Assembly: GCA_944548615.1 (NCBI GenBank)
Contig: OX155955.1
Location: 2,248,340 to 2,312,339 of the forward strand
Length of the DNA stretch: 64,000 nucleotides
Direction of reading: 5' to 3'
Source of the DNA: Micropterix aruncella
Taxonomy: Eukaryota; Arthropoda; Insecta; Lepidoptera; Micropterigidae
Of the stretch, positions 1 to 11,291 are shown one piece after another. The notes under the pieces are model-generated. The model was not told where the DNA came from, ran no database searches, and worked only from the letters and a program-made list of their open reading frames with translations. The position numbers and the translations under genes are program-made. The stretch's first letter is position 1, and each line of letters opens with the position of its first letter.

Positions 1-927
1 AAGACCAAATTAATAACTAGTACATAATATTTCATAATGGTTTCTTTTAACATCGCTTATGTTCTAGAAATATATTATTTTATTACTTAACGAAAAATAT
101 ACCGTTAGTACTTAAAGATAGTATATAAAGATAGTATATGTCGCACCTAAGTAGGCAGAGCCTGTTGCAAAGGGAACACCAATACAAATGATTATAAAAT
201 ACATAACGTCTAAATATAAATGACCATAATATTTTTACAACCATAAATAAGTATAATAAATAATGATTAGTAATATTAAATAATAATCAGTAATAATACG
301 TTTATAACAAGTAGTTAAATAGAGTAAATATGTATAGCGTGTATAGCAAAAAAAAATGTTTTTCTGTCTCTCTTCTACCAAGGTTGATGACATAATAAAC
401 AGTTCATAAAACAAAATGATATCATCTTCAGTAAAAATCCAATAATAATCCCGAAACAATCAGATTCGTTCTAGGAAATGTCGTAGTTGACTCAGACAAA
501 AAGCAAAACTTTATTATGCAAGCGCTCCACTTACTATATGAGAAGTAGAACTGACCAATACTGTTAAATCAGCAGAAATGATTGATTGCTGGGTAATTGT
601 TTGCTCCACATCGTTGAATTGATTTAACCGCAGGCGATTATGATCGCCAATGCATCACCCGATGGGACAATATTGTATAATGAATTGAACTACAGTTGCA
701 CACATACATCGTTTGATAAAGGAATAAAATATACATATATAGTTACATGCATACATGTATGCATGCAAGCATACATTTCACATACATTTAATTTAATTTG
801 TAATTCACAATAATATACAAGTAAATGGACAACATCTACCATTAAAATGTCATAGACCAAAAACCAGTAGCAAAAAACTGATAACATGATATGCCAAAAA
901 CTGTTGCCAGTAATCTTCTTTTAATGT
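1..927. other. AT-rich gene-free segment
   Basis: No coding frame with recognisable content is seen on either strand. The stretch is strongly AT-rich, with a short local duplication (AAGATAGTATAT twice near 115-140) and an alternating ATGCATACATGTATGCATGC tract near 748-767. I see no gene or classifiable element. Confidence 0.6.
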
Positions 928-963
928 CTAGGCTAAAGCCTATAGGTATAGGCTTTAGCCTAG
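928..963. repeat. 36-bp near-perfect palindrome (hairpin)
   Basis: Two 17-base arms (CTAGGCTAAAGCCTATA and its exact reverse complement) are separated by only GG. It could form a 17-bp stem. No similar copy was noticed elsewhere in the window. It may be the remnant of a foldback element or a chance structure; no function is inferred. Confidence 0.85.
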
Positions 964-1430
964 TTAGGTGACACCAACCTAAGGCTTAGAGCAGTCTAAG
1001 GCGGACATTTAAATTTGTATAAATATGTGTGTAACCTATATAGAACCTAAATTTGAAGAAACGTATATAGTAATAGTTATTATTAATCCTTATTAGCTAG
1101 GCAATCAAAGTAAAATTAAAAATATACATAGTTTGATAGAGAAAAAAAAAGATGAAGATGATTTAAAAGAAGACGATGAAGATGACTTTGCGTAACGAGG
1201 AATTAGGTTGACGAAAGGGAATCGTGCGATGCTAATTTCGTGTCTGCGCGGTATTCTTTCATCACGTCACTCGGTGGGCAACGAGCGAATTGTTACGGCA
1301 ATGGCGGGCTCGAAAGTATTGTTAAATCATTAATTGAAAAGTGATTCCGCTTTCCAATTGCGATTCGCGAAACAAAGCGGGAGTCCCATGGAGAAATTTA
1401 AAACGCTGTTCTGGGATGTGACGTCATGTA
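964..1430. other. gene-free segment
   Basis: No recognisable gene. The first half is AT-rich; 1190-1400 is more balanced in base composition and may be unique host sequence. No repeat family from elsewhere in the window was recognised here. Confidence 0.45.
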
Positions 1431-1695
1431 GTTTCTGTTTGTTTCTATTCTTTATTGTGGAATTTCACAATGGGCGGGATTATTATCATACGATAATCTT
1501 TCACAACCAACCCTAATATGAAGTGTTTATATGTATGGGTAGGTGTAATGTGTGTAAGTGTCTCTTGATATTGCATTCGATCGACAGAATTGAAATGCCA
1601 TTCCATTAATTTTATTCCAACGGAAAATGGTGAACCAGACGGGAATCGAGCCCGGAACCTTACGAAGTAAAGATCAGGCGACCTAACCGCAGTTA
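1431..1695 (-). mobile_element. tRNA-derived SINE, copy 1
   Basis: Read on the minus strand this matches the SINE copies at 9591-9863, 15507-15750 and 56841-57115: a tRNA-like head with a B-box-like GGGCTCGATTCCCG, then a body containing AATGGCATTTCAATTCTGTC and a tail ending in TTTCCACAATAAAGA-like sequence and AAACAAACAG. The A-box end of the head is degenerate: the copy loses similarity just after GCGGTTAGGT, so it looks truncated at its 5' end. SINEs are transcribed by RNA polymerase III and mobilised by LINE reverse transcriptase; that role comes from the class, not from this copy. Family membership is seen directly by comparing the four copies. Confidence 0.8.
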
Positions 1696-2685
1696 ACTCT
1701 CTGCTGTTTTAGCATTCTCTGAGCAGGTTTCATCTTCAGAAATTCTTTTGTGGTTCAAATTTTCAGTTCACATACGCTTAAAGAAAGTAGTGTAATTGTT
1801 GTTTTAGATTTTTTAAATATATATTTTTTTCGCTTGTCTCACCTTCTCTGTTCCATTTCAGTATTTGGTATTCGCTTTTCTGTCGCAAAATCTGATTTCT
1901 TCGTGGTCTCACTTGGTTTACGTCTTCTGAAAGGTATGTCGGCTTCTTTCTTTGCAAAGTTGTTGATCAGGATAGTCAGTTTTCAATCTTCAAATTCAAA
2001 CTTCTTTATTAAATATTTAGTTACATTTATTGTAATAACTAAGCCGTCCTTACTTCCTTAGGCCTCGCCTGTACTCAAGTAGGCTTACTGGTTTTATGGG
2101 TTAAGTTTTAGCTACGAGCGAAAAAACAAGTGTAAATAGTAGATCAAGCGCGATTACGAAAAAGAAAGACACAATCGACGCTGGAGTGGTCATAAAAGGG
2201 ACGATGGAAGGTCTGGAATTATCTGAAGTCAAACAATTAGATAGCGAAGCGCGCGCGGCTATAAACGCCAGAGCACGGATAACCGAAGTATGCTGGGGTT
2301 GCATAAGAGATATTAGTGCGAGCGTCGCTGTCGTCGTCGGACGAAAGGGGACATAAAACATGAGGCATTTTCAATGCGTCGCCGTCGAAAGTGAGCGTAA
2401 TTAACTCTCACCCGGCCGAAAGAGAAAGAGTGGAAAGCAAAAGGGCATACGGAAGGCATTTGCGTTATGATACTATACGTAATCCAGCTCGATCGAAACG
2501 AGATAAGACAGGTAGTGATTCTTTCCGTTGTCCTGTGCGAGTCGCAGAAGGTTAAATGGTTTCGTATTTGACATCAACCTATCGCAGTCGTTTTTACTAT
2601 TTCGACTAACCATGAGCGTTGCTTGTTTGTATGCGTTAAGATTTTTTTAAGCTGATCTTGACCAACTTCCTCGTATACGACCTAC
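1696..2685. other. gene-free segment
   Basis: Short open frames on both strands show no recognisable domain. 2100-2600 has raised GC and CpG compared with its surroundings and could be unique host DNA. No transposon ends were identified. Confidence 0.4.
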
Positions 2686-2689
2686 AGAT

Positions 2690-2875
2690 CTTTATCTCAT
2701 GCCTTAGAATGTTAGCGTCATGCCTTCATTACTATTTTCTTTAGTGCAATTCCATTTTAAAGTTAGCAACCAATTCACTGAATTTATACTTTATTAAGAG
2801 TGACTAAGGTTAGATTTTTCGACAGGCTGTCTGTCACATAGATTTCGTAAACGCAAATCTTCTTCTTTATTATTC
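2690..2875. repeat. diverged direct repeat, left copy
   Basis: This ~190-bp stretch recurs at 3290-3480. Shared blocks include TTTATCTCAT, GTTAGCAACC, TTCACTGAAT, GACAGGCT and TCTTCTTC, in the same order. The two copies are about 600 bp apart and clearly diverged, so this is an old duplication or two units of a longer tandem repeat. Nothing coding is recognised. Confidence 0.7.
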
Positions 2876-3184
2876 TTTTATAGCAGTCGACGGATTTTAT
2901 TCCTCCTCTTTTCTTGATCCCCCCTGTTTCTGTCAAATCGATAGTTTTTTATTGTAACGGTGAAGACGTGCCCTGGCAGAGGCGTAAGATGTAATATCGC
3001 TTGAACAAGCACTCTATTTTGTCTTTTCCTGACTCTAGTCGGCTTTTTCTCTCTCCTGCTCCTATGCGTTTCTGGACTGTTGTGAGAATTATGTAAGATT
3101 GTGGTAGATTTCTCTGGGGCTATGGCTCTCGGTTCCTCGAACTGGCTGCCTGCCTCATACTCTTTTCGAGGATGTGACTCTTCT

Positions 3185-3200
3185 CCCCCCCCCCCCCCCC
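3185..3200. repeat. poly-C tract (16 C)
   Basis: An uninterrupted run of 16 C residues lies in an AT-rich context between the two diverged direct repeats. It is one of about nine G/C homopolymers of 10-17 bases in the window. Confidence 0.95.
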
Positions 3201-3289
3201 TGTTTATTGAAGTGCTGTTGATTTCTTTTCTTACAACTATCACACCGCTCGCCGTCTATTCTGGAAAAGACCATACTTTTCGTTTAGAG

Positions 3290-3480
3290 ATATTTATCTC
3301 ATACCTTGATATTGCCCTAATGCCTACGTTACTTTTCTTCTGTGCCTTTCCATTTTTAAGGTTAGCAACCTTTTCACTGAATTATCTACTCAATCAAGAG
3401 CGACTGGGGTTTGAATTTTTGACAGGCTATGTCACATCCTAGATCTCGTAAACGTAACTCTTCTTCTTCGTAACATATTT
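3290..3480. repeat. diverged direct repeat, right copy
   Basis: Second copy of the repeat at 2690-2875. After it the sequence runs to AATAAAGAATTTCTATCTAT near 3761-3780, which looks like the 3' tail of a retroposed element (AATAAA followed by a short TCTA repeat). The whole 2690-3790 stretch may therefore be retroelement-derived. Confidence 0.65.
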
Positions 3481-4361
3481 TCCGTTTAGTCCTCATCGCA
3501 ATAAATAGAACCGCCGCTGTTCTATCTTTCATCTGTGTGTCATCTTGCTCTCTTGCTCTTGCATTTAATCTATCTGAAAAAGCATTTTATGTCCCTAAAT
3601 TCTTACTTATCCGTAAAGTCTCATCCCATCATCTCCTGAGCTCTGCTCTTTACAAATATTCTCTAAATCCTAAATATTTTCACTTCCACGAAGGTTGTAT
3701 GTAAGAGATTGTAATTTAAATAATAAGTCTGCCTGTTGTATGCTTTGTCTTAAAATGTGCAATAAAGAATTTCTATCTATCTTTCAGAGGCAATTCATAT
3801 TGAACTACAGAAAATGGCGTAGTAGGACACGCGATTGCAAATTGCTGCGTCAAAGTGCACGGCAATAGTGTATTATATGGGGCCGTGCGATTGGATTGCC
3901 TCTTGTGCAGACGCAAGACACGATTGCGGACAACTTTCGTGGCGCAAGCGTTGCAAATCGGCGAGCAAGCAAAACTCGCGGCGTCCATTATGTCACTTTC
4001 AAATCGCCGAACGAAATTAATCCACAGTACTTTTACGTTTATGTAAGGAGAAACTTCTCGCGACGATCTTTTAACCTCGGCCGACGGCTTAGTCTCTCTC
4101 TGCAACGCGCGATTTTTATTACGATCAAAAACGCAACCGTTGTTTTTACTGAGTATTAGACGGCCCAAATACCCACTGCACGGACAAGAGCCACAGTATA
4201 TCGAGAGAACAGTAGACGCACTCTCAAGCGATAAGGCATTGCGGGAATAGGGTGCAAGCGAATATTGTTTGAAGTGAGCAGAGGGGTACGTCTAGACGAA
4301 CGCCTTTGGTTAACGTTATGCGCGTGCGAAGGTCGGCGAATTTCTCAAAACTTTTGAGCAT
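3481..4361. other. gene-free segment
   Basis: No recognisable gene. 3790-4360 is more balanced in base composition and contains several overlapping short frames on both strands, none with domain-like content. Possibly unique host sequence. Confidence 0.4.
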
Positions 4362-4430
4362 CTGCGTTGGCCGAGCGGTAGACTTGTGGCGGTCATATGC
4401 GAGCCCTTGGAGTCGAAACGTAGCTCGCCT
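4362..4430 (+). pseudogene. tRNA-like sequence (degenerate)
   Basis: TTGGCCGAGCGGTAGACTTG resembles the D-arm/A box of Ser or Leu tRNAs, and GGAGTCGAAACG some 40 bases later is a weak B-box match. No acceptor stem pairing is evident. It could be a decayed tRNA, the head of another tRNA-derived SINE, or chance. A structural tRNA scan would decide. Confidence 0.3.
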
Positions 4431-4477
4431 CGTTTTCAATTTTTTCTAAGAGACGCCACAGTCTAGTATACTGTGAC

Positions 4478-4600
4478 CACACCACACTCGCGTCCAATCG
4501 CAAGTCCTTTTTAAGCCGCATACAACCGCTCTAAGACAGCCAATCTACGAACCGCATCACTCATTGGAGGGCTTTATTGAAGAGGATGTTAAGGAATAGA
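4478..4600 (+). mobile_element. LINE ORF2 3'-end fragment
   Basis: The stretch containing CGAACCGCATCACTCATTGG is similar in order and content to 30900-31000, which directly follows a recognisable LINE ORF2 C-terminal coding segment. The fragment is short and its frame is broken by a stop, so it is a dead remnant of the same family. Confidence 0.55.
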
Positions 4601-5035
4601 TAAAACAGGGGTCCCATGTCCTCTATACCACTAAGCGTAGTCTCAACAGACTTAGGGTGGATGTGACAAGAAACCGAGTTATCGTCCGCCCGGCCTACAA
4701 AGAGAATCCAATATGCGACTGTAAAACGCTGCAATTTTTACATAGGTATACAGGTTTCATCACGTCATAATTATGCACTTTAATGTTCAGATATACTTAT
4801 TCGTCTATATAGATAGAATGATATCTATTGATGACATTCTATCCTATATAAAAAATGTAATAGCACTAATAATGTATTGTTATTATTGTTACAGTTGGTT
4901 AAATTATTGGGTTTTTATAATCAATCGGTCTTCTATAAAAAAAATCAATCGATGTTATTATAGATGGCCAAATAAACTATTGTATTCGCCGTCATTTTAT
5001 TTATTTTTATTTTATTTATTCAAGAATTAACTACT
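4601..5035. other. AT-rich gene-free segment
   Basis: No gene seen. GTTATTATAGATGGCCAAAT followed by AAAC at 4952-4977 recurs almost exactly at about 29977-30000 (GTTATTATAGATGGCCCAAT), suggesting a shared 3' tail of an unidentified retroposed repeat with an AATAAA signal. Confidence 0.5.
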
Positions 5036-5275
5036 ATAAAACATTGATTTTGATTACAAAAATAACTGGAACCGATTGGCAAAACCTTAACCTTATGCTT
5101 ATTTGATTCTGTCAACCAGTTGGGACAAGCCCGTTCTAGGGTGGATAGGGCTCTAATATTACAAAAAAATATTTAAAAGTTTTAGTAAAATGCTCATAAA
5201 GCTAAATTGCCTTAAATTGAGGTGCTCAAAAACAAACAAAAATCAAAATTCCATTATAAAATCGGATTTAAAATG
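5036..5275. repeat. dispersed repeat D, copy 1
   Basis: Clearly similar to 13200-13435. Shared blocks in order include ACAAAAATAACTGGAA, CCCGTTCTAGGGTGGA, AGGGCTCTAAT and AAATTGCCTTAAA. No coding potential or terminal structure was seen, so the class of element is unknown. Confidence 0.75.
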
Positions 5276-5964
5276 CACACCGCCTGCATTTCGCTGTCAA
5301 AAAAGTGTTGCCAAAATAATATCCTATAGAGCTGAGCAATCTAATACCATGCCTATATATTATAATCAATGCCTTAACGAACAAACAAACCGAATATTAA
5401 CGTCGTATGTAATAATTTGTATTTCTAAAAAAAGTTGATAGAGTTTGTAATGATATATATATATATATGTAATTAAATCGGAAAACGAGCGAAAGACGGT
5501 GCACGCGCTCTGTGAGGTAATTAAAACGTTGATGCTTGTATCAAAAAGTGAAATCCCGCGCGTTGGTTTGGCAACCGCACCGGCAAAGAGGTCGAAGTGG
5601 TCCGAGAGCGTTGGAATTGAGCGCGGGCGCCCGCGCCGCGCCGCGCTGCTGTGCCGCAACAGCCAAGCGCCGCGTTATGTCACAATGGTAAAACGACGCG
5701 AACTTTCTCCATTGATGAAAAGCTGAGTCGATTCTCGAGCGCGAACGAGCCAAGTGATAGAGAGAATGGAGAAAATTTGGAGAAAAGCAATGGAGAAGCC
5801 CGGAGAGAGAGACTGAGAGAGAATTATATACATAACCCAGATGATATCTCATATTGTCAGACCTAAATCCATACCTTAATTCATGATTTCTTGGCCAAAG
5901 AAACATTAAATGACAAACTGAATAGTGTGGTAGGCATGAACACAGTTGGGCAGTGTCGTATACA
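5276..5964. other. gene-free segment with GC-rich core
   Basis: 5276-5470 is AT-rich and ends in a short (AT)n run. 5480-5690 is distinctly GC- and CpG-rich (GCGCGGGCGCCCGCGCCGCG at 5621-5640). No exon or domain is recognised. Could be a regulatory island or unique host DNA. Confidence 0.4.
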
Positions 5965-6262
5965 ACGGGCGAACCCGTCACCCCATATTGAGTTGTCAAC
6001 CACAACGGGCGAACCCGTCACCGCAGGACGTTTTAACGATTGTTCGTTCTATCGACCGTGCAGTGAGCGTAGAAGACTTTGGACATAACAAATCCGCCGT
6101 CTAGCTACGCCACAACCCGTTAGAGTCCAACGCCGTCACCCCAGGCTGGTATAACAATATGTGGTCGTTCTTTCAGCAGTGTGATGAGCCTAGAACACAA
6201 GCCCACCCCAGCAATTCCACGAGCCCGTCAGAGACCGACGACTTACGGCGAGGCACCGGGAA
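5965..6262 (+). mobile_element. family C, partial 5' pieces
   Basis: The 5' end motif of family C (ACAACGGGCGAACCCGTCAC) occurs twice, at about 5966 and 6003, and a further family C-like start (CCGTCACCCCAGGCTGGTAT) follows near 6132. Downstream blocks such as GAGCGTAGAAGACTTTGG and CTTACGGCGA match the copies at 28590-29288 and 47082-47690. It therefore looks like nested or rearranged 5' portions without the 3' half. No coding potential. Confidence 0.7.
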
Positions 6263-6689
6263 AGGTTGCTCATTGGAATCTTGGAGAGGGTCGCTCCGAG
6301 CTATCTCATAAGTAGGTTCAATGCTCTATCAGCTCATGGCCCCCCTCCGAGATGTGAAGAAACCTACTGCTGTCGATCCCTGATCACAGTAGTGATTTCT
6401 ACTCCCACTTAAAGCCCGTTTCTGGAATGTTTTACCCACACATGTAAGGATAGCACCGAGTTTGTATTTCTTCAAACGCAGGCTCAAGGAACACACGCGC
6501 TGATAGTTTTCCCTCGTATTTAACGATGGTTCTACTCTTGAGTGCTTATCTACTTTGCACCTTTGCATTATAATATGTTTATCTATTCGCAAAACTTTGG
6601 GTTTAGTTTCAGAATGGAGTTGTCTAAACACAACGTATTCAGTCGACATCACCAGTCGACCAATGGCTTTTTTCCCTTCGACGGTGTTT
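6263..6689. other. gene-free segment
   Basis: A 107-residue open frame on the minus strand has no recognisable features. No repeat family identified. Confidence 0.35.
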
Positions 6690-6699
6690 TATATAAAAG
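6690..6699 (+). promoter_or_regulatory. TATA-box-like element
   Basis: TATATAAAAG lies in a GC-balanced setting, with a candidate initiator (TTCAGAG or ATCATA) 20-27 bases downstream. The spacing is compatible with an RNA polymerase II core promoter. No associated gene or LTR boundary was recognised, so this is tentative. Confidence 0.25.
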
Positions 6700-6724
6700 T
6701 CTTCGCATTCAGAGATCATAACTG

Positions 6725-7370
6725 AACCACGAACCGCGACGCATCTGTTTTCGTAATGAGGGAAAAGGGGTGAATAATAAAAGCTACAAGGCTACGCGCC
6801 ACCGAATCGGTACGAGCACTCAGCATTTCAAAATGGCGGCTGGATCAAGTTAAATCAAAATGGACACGCCGTCAAGTCCTAGGACGAATAATTACAATGG
6901 ACGAAGCCAAACGAGTAGCGCGCGAAAGCGTCCATTAACGCTGTCCCCTTTAGCCGCCGTAACCTTTCGGAAGCCAGCCGTCGCGCACAAAAATGGCGCT
7001 CCTAACTTTTTTGGTCTATTTTGTATATAATACAATATACAATACAATACGAGTAATATCGTTTTTTGACACGAGGGCCCAACAAAAAAAGAATGTAATG
7101 TGTTCAGGGTTCATCTATGTATGTTTTCCGTTTCTTTATTTTACCATAGCTTCTAAACGCTTAAACCAATTTAGAAGTGTGTGGTATTATTAGAATCGTC
7201 ATGTCATCCCGAGTGTCATAGAATATATTACCTGTCCAATTATCAAGTAAGTAGTTGTTTAAATGTCTAAATGTCCACATGTCAATAATTTAACATACAT
7301 ATATCGTGTTTAGTGTCAAATCAAAGGTATCATTGAGTACATTCCGGAAAAATAAATGTATGTAAAACGG
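6725..7370. other. gene-free segment with a small shared repeat
   Basis: 6780-6990 is CpG-rich. 7070-7110 (CGAGGGCCCAACAAAAAAAG, then AATGTAATGTG) resembles 9900-9930 and marks an unidentified short dispersed repeat. No gene. Confidence 0.4.
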
Positions 7371-7376
7371 AAATAT

Positions 7377-7427
7377 AAATATTTGTCGTTTATATATTCC
7401 GGATAAATAGATAAACGACAAATATTT
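7377..7427. repeat. inverted repeat, 16-bp arms
   Basis: AAATATTTGTCGTTTA and its exact reverse complement are separated by 19 bases. Possible stem-loop. Related sequence (ATTCCGGA) occurs on both sides of the left arm, so it may be part of a decayed element. Confidence 0.75.
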
Positions 7428-7731
7428 CAGGAAAAAACCGTAATGAAAATAAGTTCACTTTCTGTAACGGCAATCGATTAAAAAAAATCTATTTAATATA
7501 TTTACTTATGGAGGCCAAGCGAAACGCCTACGTGCGGATCTGTCAACCACCGCAAAAGGCCAATCGGCCGTTTTGGCGCCCCAGTGGTTAAACATGTGCG
7601 AGGATAAGAGATGGTGACATTTCTACGTGTCCGCCTACGATCGCGTCCGTTTTTCCTAATTACCATTTCGACATATGAAAAGTCTTGAAAAAAAGCTGGA
7701 CATTTCAGAAAAAGTCCGGACTTTTCAGACT

Positions 7732-8108
7732 TTGTGGTTGAAATCTGGATCGATTTCAACCAGGGGCGCACTAGTCATATATCAATCTCGAAATATTGAA
7801 TTTAAAGATTGGTACACAAGCGCCTTGTTGGGTCGAAATCACGTTGTGAATTTTTGGTTGGAATATCTCATATACAAGCTACACTAATCATACCTCAATT
7901 CCGCCATACATTTTAATCAAATATTCACGCCGAGCTTCCTAAGCTAGCCGAGAAATAAACTGAGCCGCTCGAGGCCATTGCGTAACGGAACCCAAACGGG
8001 TTCGTTCACCGGCCAAAAGAGGGCGCTCATCGGTTTTTTTATGGAAATGATATTCAGGTGAAATCAGTCCTTGACTACTTGCCGGGAAAGTCTTGGGGTG
8101 ACACAACC
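7732..8108 (+). repeat. dispersed repeat B, copy 1
   Basis: Shares ordered blocks with 11826-12190 and 19575-19975: GGGGCGCACTAGTCATAT, TCTCGAAATATTGAA, TTGGTACACA, GGTCGAAATCAC, and at the far end CCTTGACTACTTGCCGGGAA with GGGGTGACACAA. The copy starts inside the family. No protein is encoded; the class of element is unknown. Confidence 0.8.
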
Positions 8109-9590
8109 GATTTTTTCTATTATTTTGCCAAAGCCTCGAATCACACGGCCATGGCATCTGACTTTACAAGAAGCCCCATGACTAACCCTGACACAACCCA
8201 GTCTTTATAAGGGCCGCCAGTCATTACAATATGAATAACTTTTAATAGGCACCCATTCGAATTATTGGCTAGTTTAATGAATAGCGTCCGTGGCTACGTT
8301 AGTGGGTAGCCGTAGCCACGTTGACGCCGGTTCTCCTCGTTGTTACCGAAGTTAGGCAGCATTGGGACCGCCTGAGTGTTTGACTGCGTGATGCTATAAA
8401 TGCCCACCTAGAAGATGGTGCCAATAGGCAACAAGGCGGGTTCCACGAAAAGGCATATGCCTTGTGGGAAAGAAATGCCTTTCTTGAGTTTTATAATAAT
8501 ATTTTACGATCAATACCTCTTTGTAGGTTCCAAATAATTGATTATTTTAATTATTTATGTAATTTAATTATTTATGTAATTATGTGATACTATTTTATGA
8601 AAATTTAAGTCAAATTCTTGACTAACGAGACTTACTACCTAACACAAATATTGTAACACGCCCAGGAGCGGTTTTTAGCCGTTAATGACGACGAAAATGT
8701 AATGTAATGTAATAAATCTTAGAAGACCCAAGAAAGTTTTGAGTTTTTACTTCTTTTTTCCAAGCCAGATTGCAAGACCGACAAATTATGAGTGAGTACC
8801 TAACTAATAAAGACAGGTGAAAGTGTGAAATTTGACCCGGGTATTTATAAAAACCGGGTATTAATTTCTGAAAGTACGGTGGCTCAATTTTCCAGCATTC
8901 GGTAATGAGTTTCTGTCGTCTAGCCGGGTAGCTCATCTAAAATGAAACAGTGTTCGACATCGAACGGTTGCGCTTGCAGGAAATTGCGACCCCGGTAAGC
9001 GCTCCGGTGAGCTTACCCTGTTAAGGCGCGTACAGTCGTTACATGACGATTTCAATAAAACAAATATATTCATAAAATAGATGAAATAATCGCTTATTAT
9101 TTCATTTTTTTCGATGGAAAATCGAGTAAAATATAGTTATGTGATTTTATTATGGTTTTTGTCAAGCCATTCGCTACTTTGGCTACTCTTTTAAATATTT
9201 TTGTGTCTAATTTCGCATGCTATATGATACTTTCATACTTCTCTACTGTTAATAAAAAAGGGATTATGTTAAAAATAAAATAATTTAAAAAAAACGCTAC
9301 TTGAGATCGTCCCATAACCAATCGCAAACGGTACAATTTAAGTTTGCTTATCCCCCCTTGCAAGCGTTATAAAACTTATAAAGCCTTTTGAAAGTTAAGT
9401 TCACTTATACCATCATTCTTCTGTCGATGAATAATGCATTGAGTATCGGTTACGTAGAAAAATAAATGTCCCTCATTCCTATAATTCCGCTTTTGTTATA
9501 TACCAAATAATATATTTTCATTCATTAAATCGTTTCATTCATATAATCGTTAAGTGTACTTAAACAAAAAGCGAAAAGACGAATCGATAC
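8109..9590. other. gene-free segment
   Basis: 8109-8480 is balanced in composition; 8480-9590 is AT-rich with a local TTAATTATTTATGTAAT duplication near 8549-8585. No recognisable gene or transposon end. Confidence 0.45.
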
Positions 9591-9863
9591 TTGTTTGTTT
9601 GTTTTTACTCTTTATTGTGAAATTTCCAAAGGGCTAGTTTATTACAAAGTTTATTAACAAACCCTACTATGACGTGTTTATATGTATGTGTGCGTGTAAC
9701 ACGTGTGTCAGTCAGTGTGAGTCTTGTTATTGCATTCGATCCAACATAATTGAAATGCAATTTCGTTAATTTCATCCCAGTAAATAAATGTAACCCAGCC
9801 GGGAATCGAACCGGAACCTTACAATGTAAGATCAGGCGACCTAGCCACTATGCCACCGGGCCG
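9591..9863 (-). mobile_element. tRNA-derived SINE, copy 2
   Basis: The best preserved head in the window. On the minus strand it begins with CCCGGTGGCATAGTGGCTAG (A-box region), continues to GTCGCCTGATCTTACATTGT and a B box GGTTCGATTCCCGG, then the shared body (TGCATTTCAATTATGTTGGA) and a tail with AATTTCACAATAAAGAG and AAACAAACAAACA. The head is the hallmark of tRNA-derived SINEs. No protein is encoded. It may retain pol III promoter elements; whether it is transcribed cannot be seen. Confidence 0.85.
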
Positions 9864-9889
9864 CAACAAGTCTTGTGAATTTTACATGT

Positions 9890-9975
9890 TTACACGACTG
9901 CCCAACAAAAAAGAGTGTAATGTGCTGAGGGTCCAAACGACCCGAGGGCGACCTTACTACTATGCCACCTTCACT
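9890..9975 (-). repeat. short repeat with partial SINE-head similarity
   Basis: GCCCAACAAAAAAGAGTGTA matches the repeat near 7075, and GGCGACCTTACTACTATGCC resembles the SINE head seen just upstream at about 9836-9856. Probably a second, broken SINE-related piece. Confidence 0.5.
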
Positions 9976-10258
9976 TTATACTTCAAATTTTGATTTCAGC
10001 ATATTTATTCTGAAATATATTGCGGTAATATAAATTTCAGATAATAAAAACATAGTAACTCAAAATATTGCTCGATCATTTGAATCTGATTTCCAGGTCA
10101 TCCTCAAATTTTTAATGCATTTTTTTCCTGGAACGACGTTTTTAGTAGGTACCCCTTTTGCATCAAGAGAAAATATTTTTTTTGGAATTTATGCAGCTTA
10201 GTTAACTCTGTTTTTTTTTAACTTACCGCCAAATTGGTTTTTTTGATGGTTTTTTTAA

Positions 10259-10510
10259 CTCCTAGAGCCCCGATTGGCCGATATCGGCCAAAACACGATT
10301 CAGTGTGACGGCCCCGTTTTAATTTTGTTTTAATTCAATTTGTTTTATTTTATTATGTTAATATGTTTTATTTTAATTATGGGTACAGTGGTTTGGCAGT
10401 AATTAATGTTTTGGTGATACAGTGTCATAGATGATTTTTTTTACTAATTTTTACTAAAAAATTTTGGGACATCAACTTGTCAATCGGCTGAGGGGCCGAG
10501 GCCTGAAGGG
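10259..10510. mobile_element. possible TTAA-flanked MITE
   Basis: TTAA occurs at 10255-10258 and 10511-10514. The inner ends are weakly inverted-repeat-like (CTCCTAGAGCCCC against CCCTTCAGGCC), and an 18-bp perfect palindrome (TTGGCCGATATCGGCCAA, 10274-10291) lies inside. piggyBac-type elements use TTAA targets, but in AT-rich DNA TTAA is common and the end similarity is poor. Confidence 0.3.
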
Positions 10511-10519
10511 TTAAAACAA

Positions 10520-11290
10520 TAACTTAACCTACCGCAATATAGGTATTTATTAATTGTTTAAAAACAACTAAATGAACATACCCAAATACAGTTGTTTGAT
10601 GCTTTTTAAACGCCTATATTATTATACAGACAGATTTTTACAGATTCGGAATCAGTGTGATGAATATATTGGGGTGATACTAAAAGATCTTGAATGTAGA
10701 AGAGATTGCTAAATCGCCTAAATACCGAGATTTTTACCTGGTCAGCAATCGGCAGACGTCACAGTGCAGCTGACATTTGCAGCACATCGTCTTGTGCAGA
10801 AGCTGATAGAGCCGGACGCGGAAATGCAACCACCTCGGATCCAGCATCAGAGAAACGACAATGAAAATAAATCACACAAAGTTACAGCGACATGGCGCAT
10901 CACTTTCACACAAACACACAGTATTATTTCGTTTCGCACACAAATCACACTCGCGAGTCGTAAGTTGAGCCGGCGTGCGAGAAGGAGCGCGCTAGACGTC
11001 CGCTCCGCGCGACGGTCGCAAAGCAAATGCAGCCGTCTCGACGGATGGCTGGGAGCGTCGAGACGGTCTCGTGGCGCCCCCCCCCCCCCCCCGCCTGCTT
11101 GTCAATCTGTCAAAGACAGGGGGGACGAAGCCCCCCAGGGCTGCGGACTGGGAGCTGTAGCGCCTCCGCTCTCGCGAACGCATTGCGGCTATTACTGAAC
11201 TCGTTACGTTAACATTATAAGTAACCTATGTAAGTGTTTCATAACATAAGTTTAATTTTTTGCATATAAGATAAGCTAAAATAATCTGAG
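10520..11290. other. gene-free segment with CpG-rich core
   Basis: 10930-11170 is GC- and CpG-rich and includes a run of 16 C at 11077-11092. A 144-residue open frame on the plus strand crosses the poly-C and is low-complexity there, so I do not call it a gene. Possible regulatory or unique host DNA. Confidence 0.4.
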
Positions 11291-11291
11291 T

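Noticed and set aside
10764..11212. 144-residue plus-strand frame and overlapping frames with Pro or Gly runs
   Set aside because: Low complexity across a 16-C tract in a CpG-rich block, overlapping frames open on both strands, no recognisable domain.
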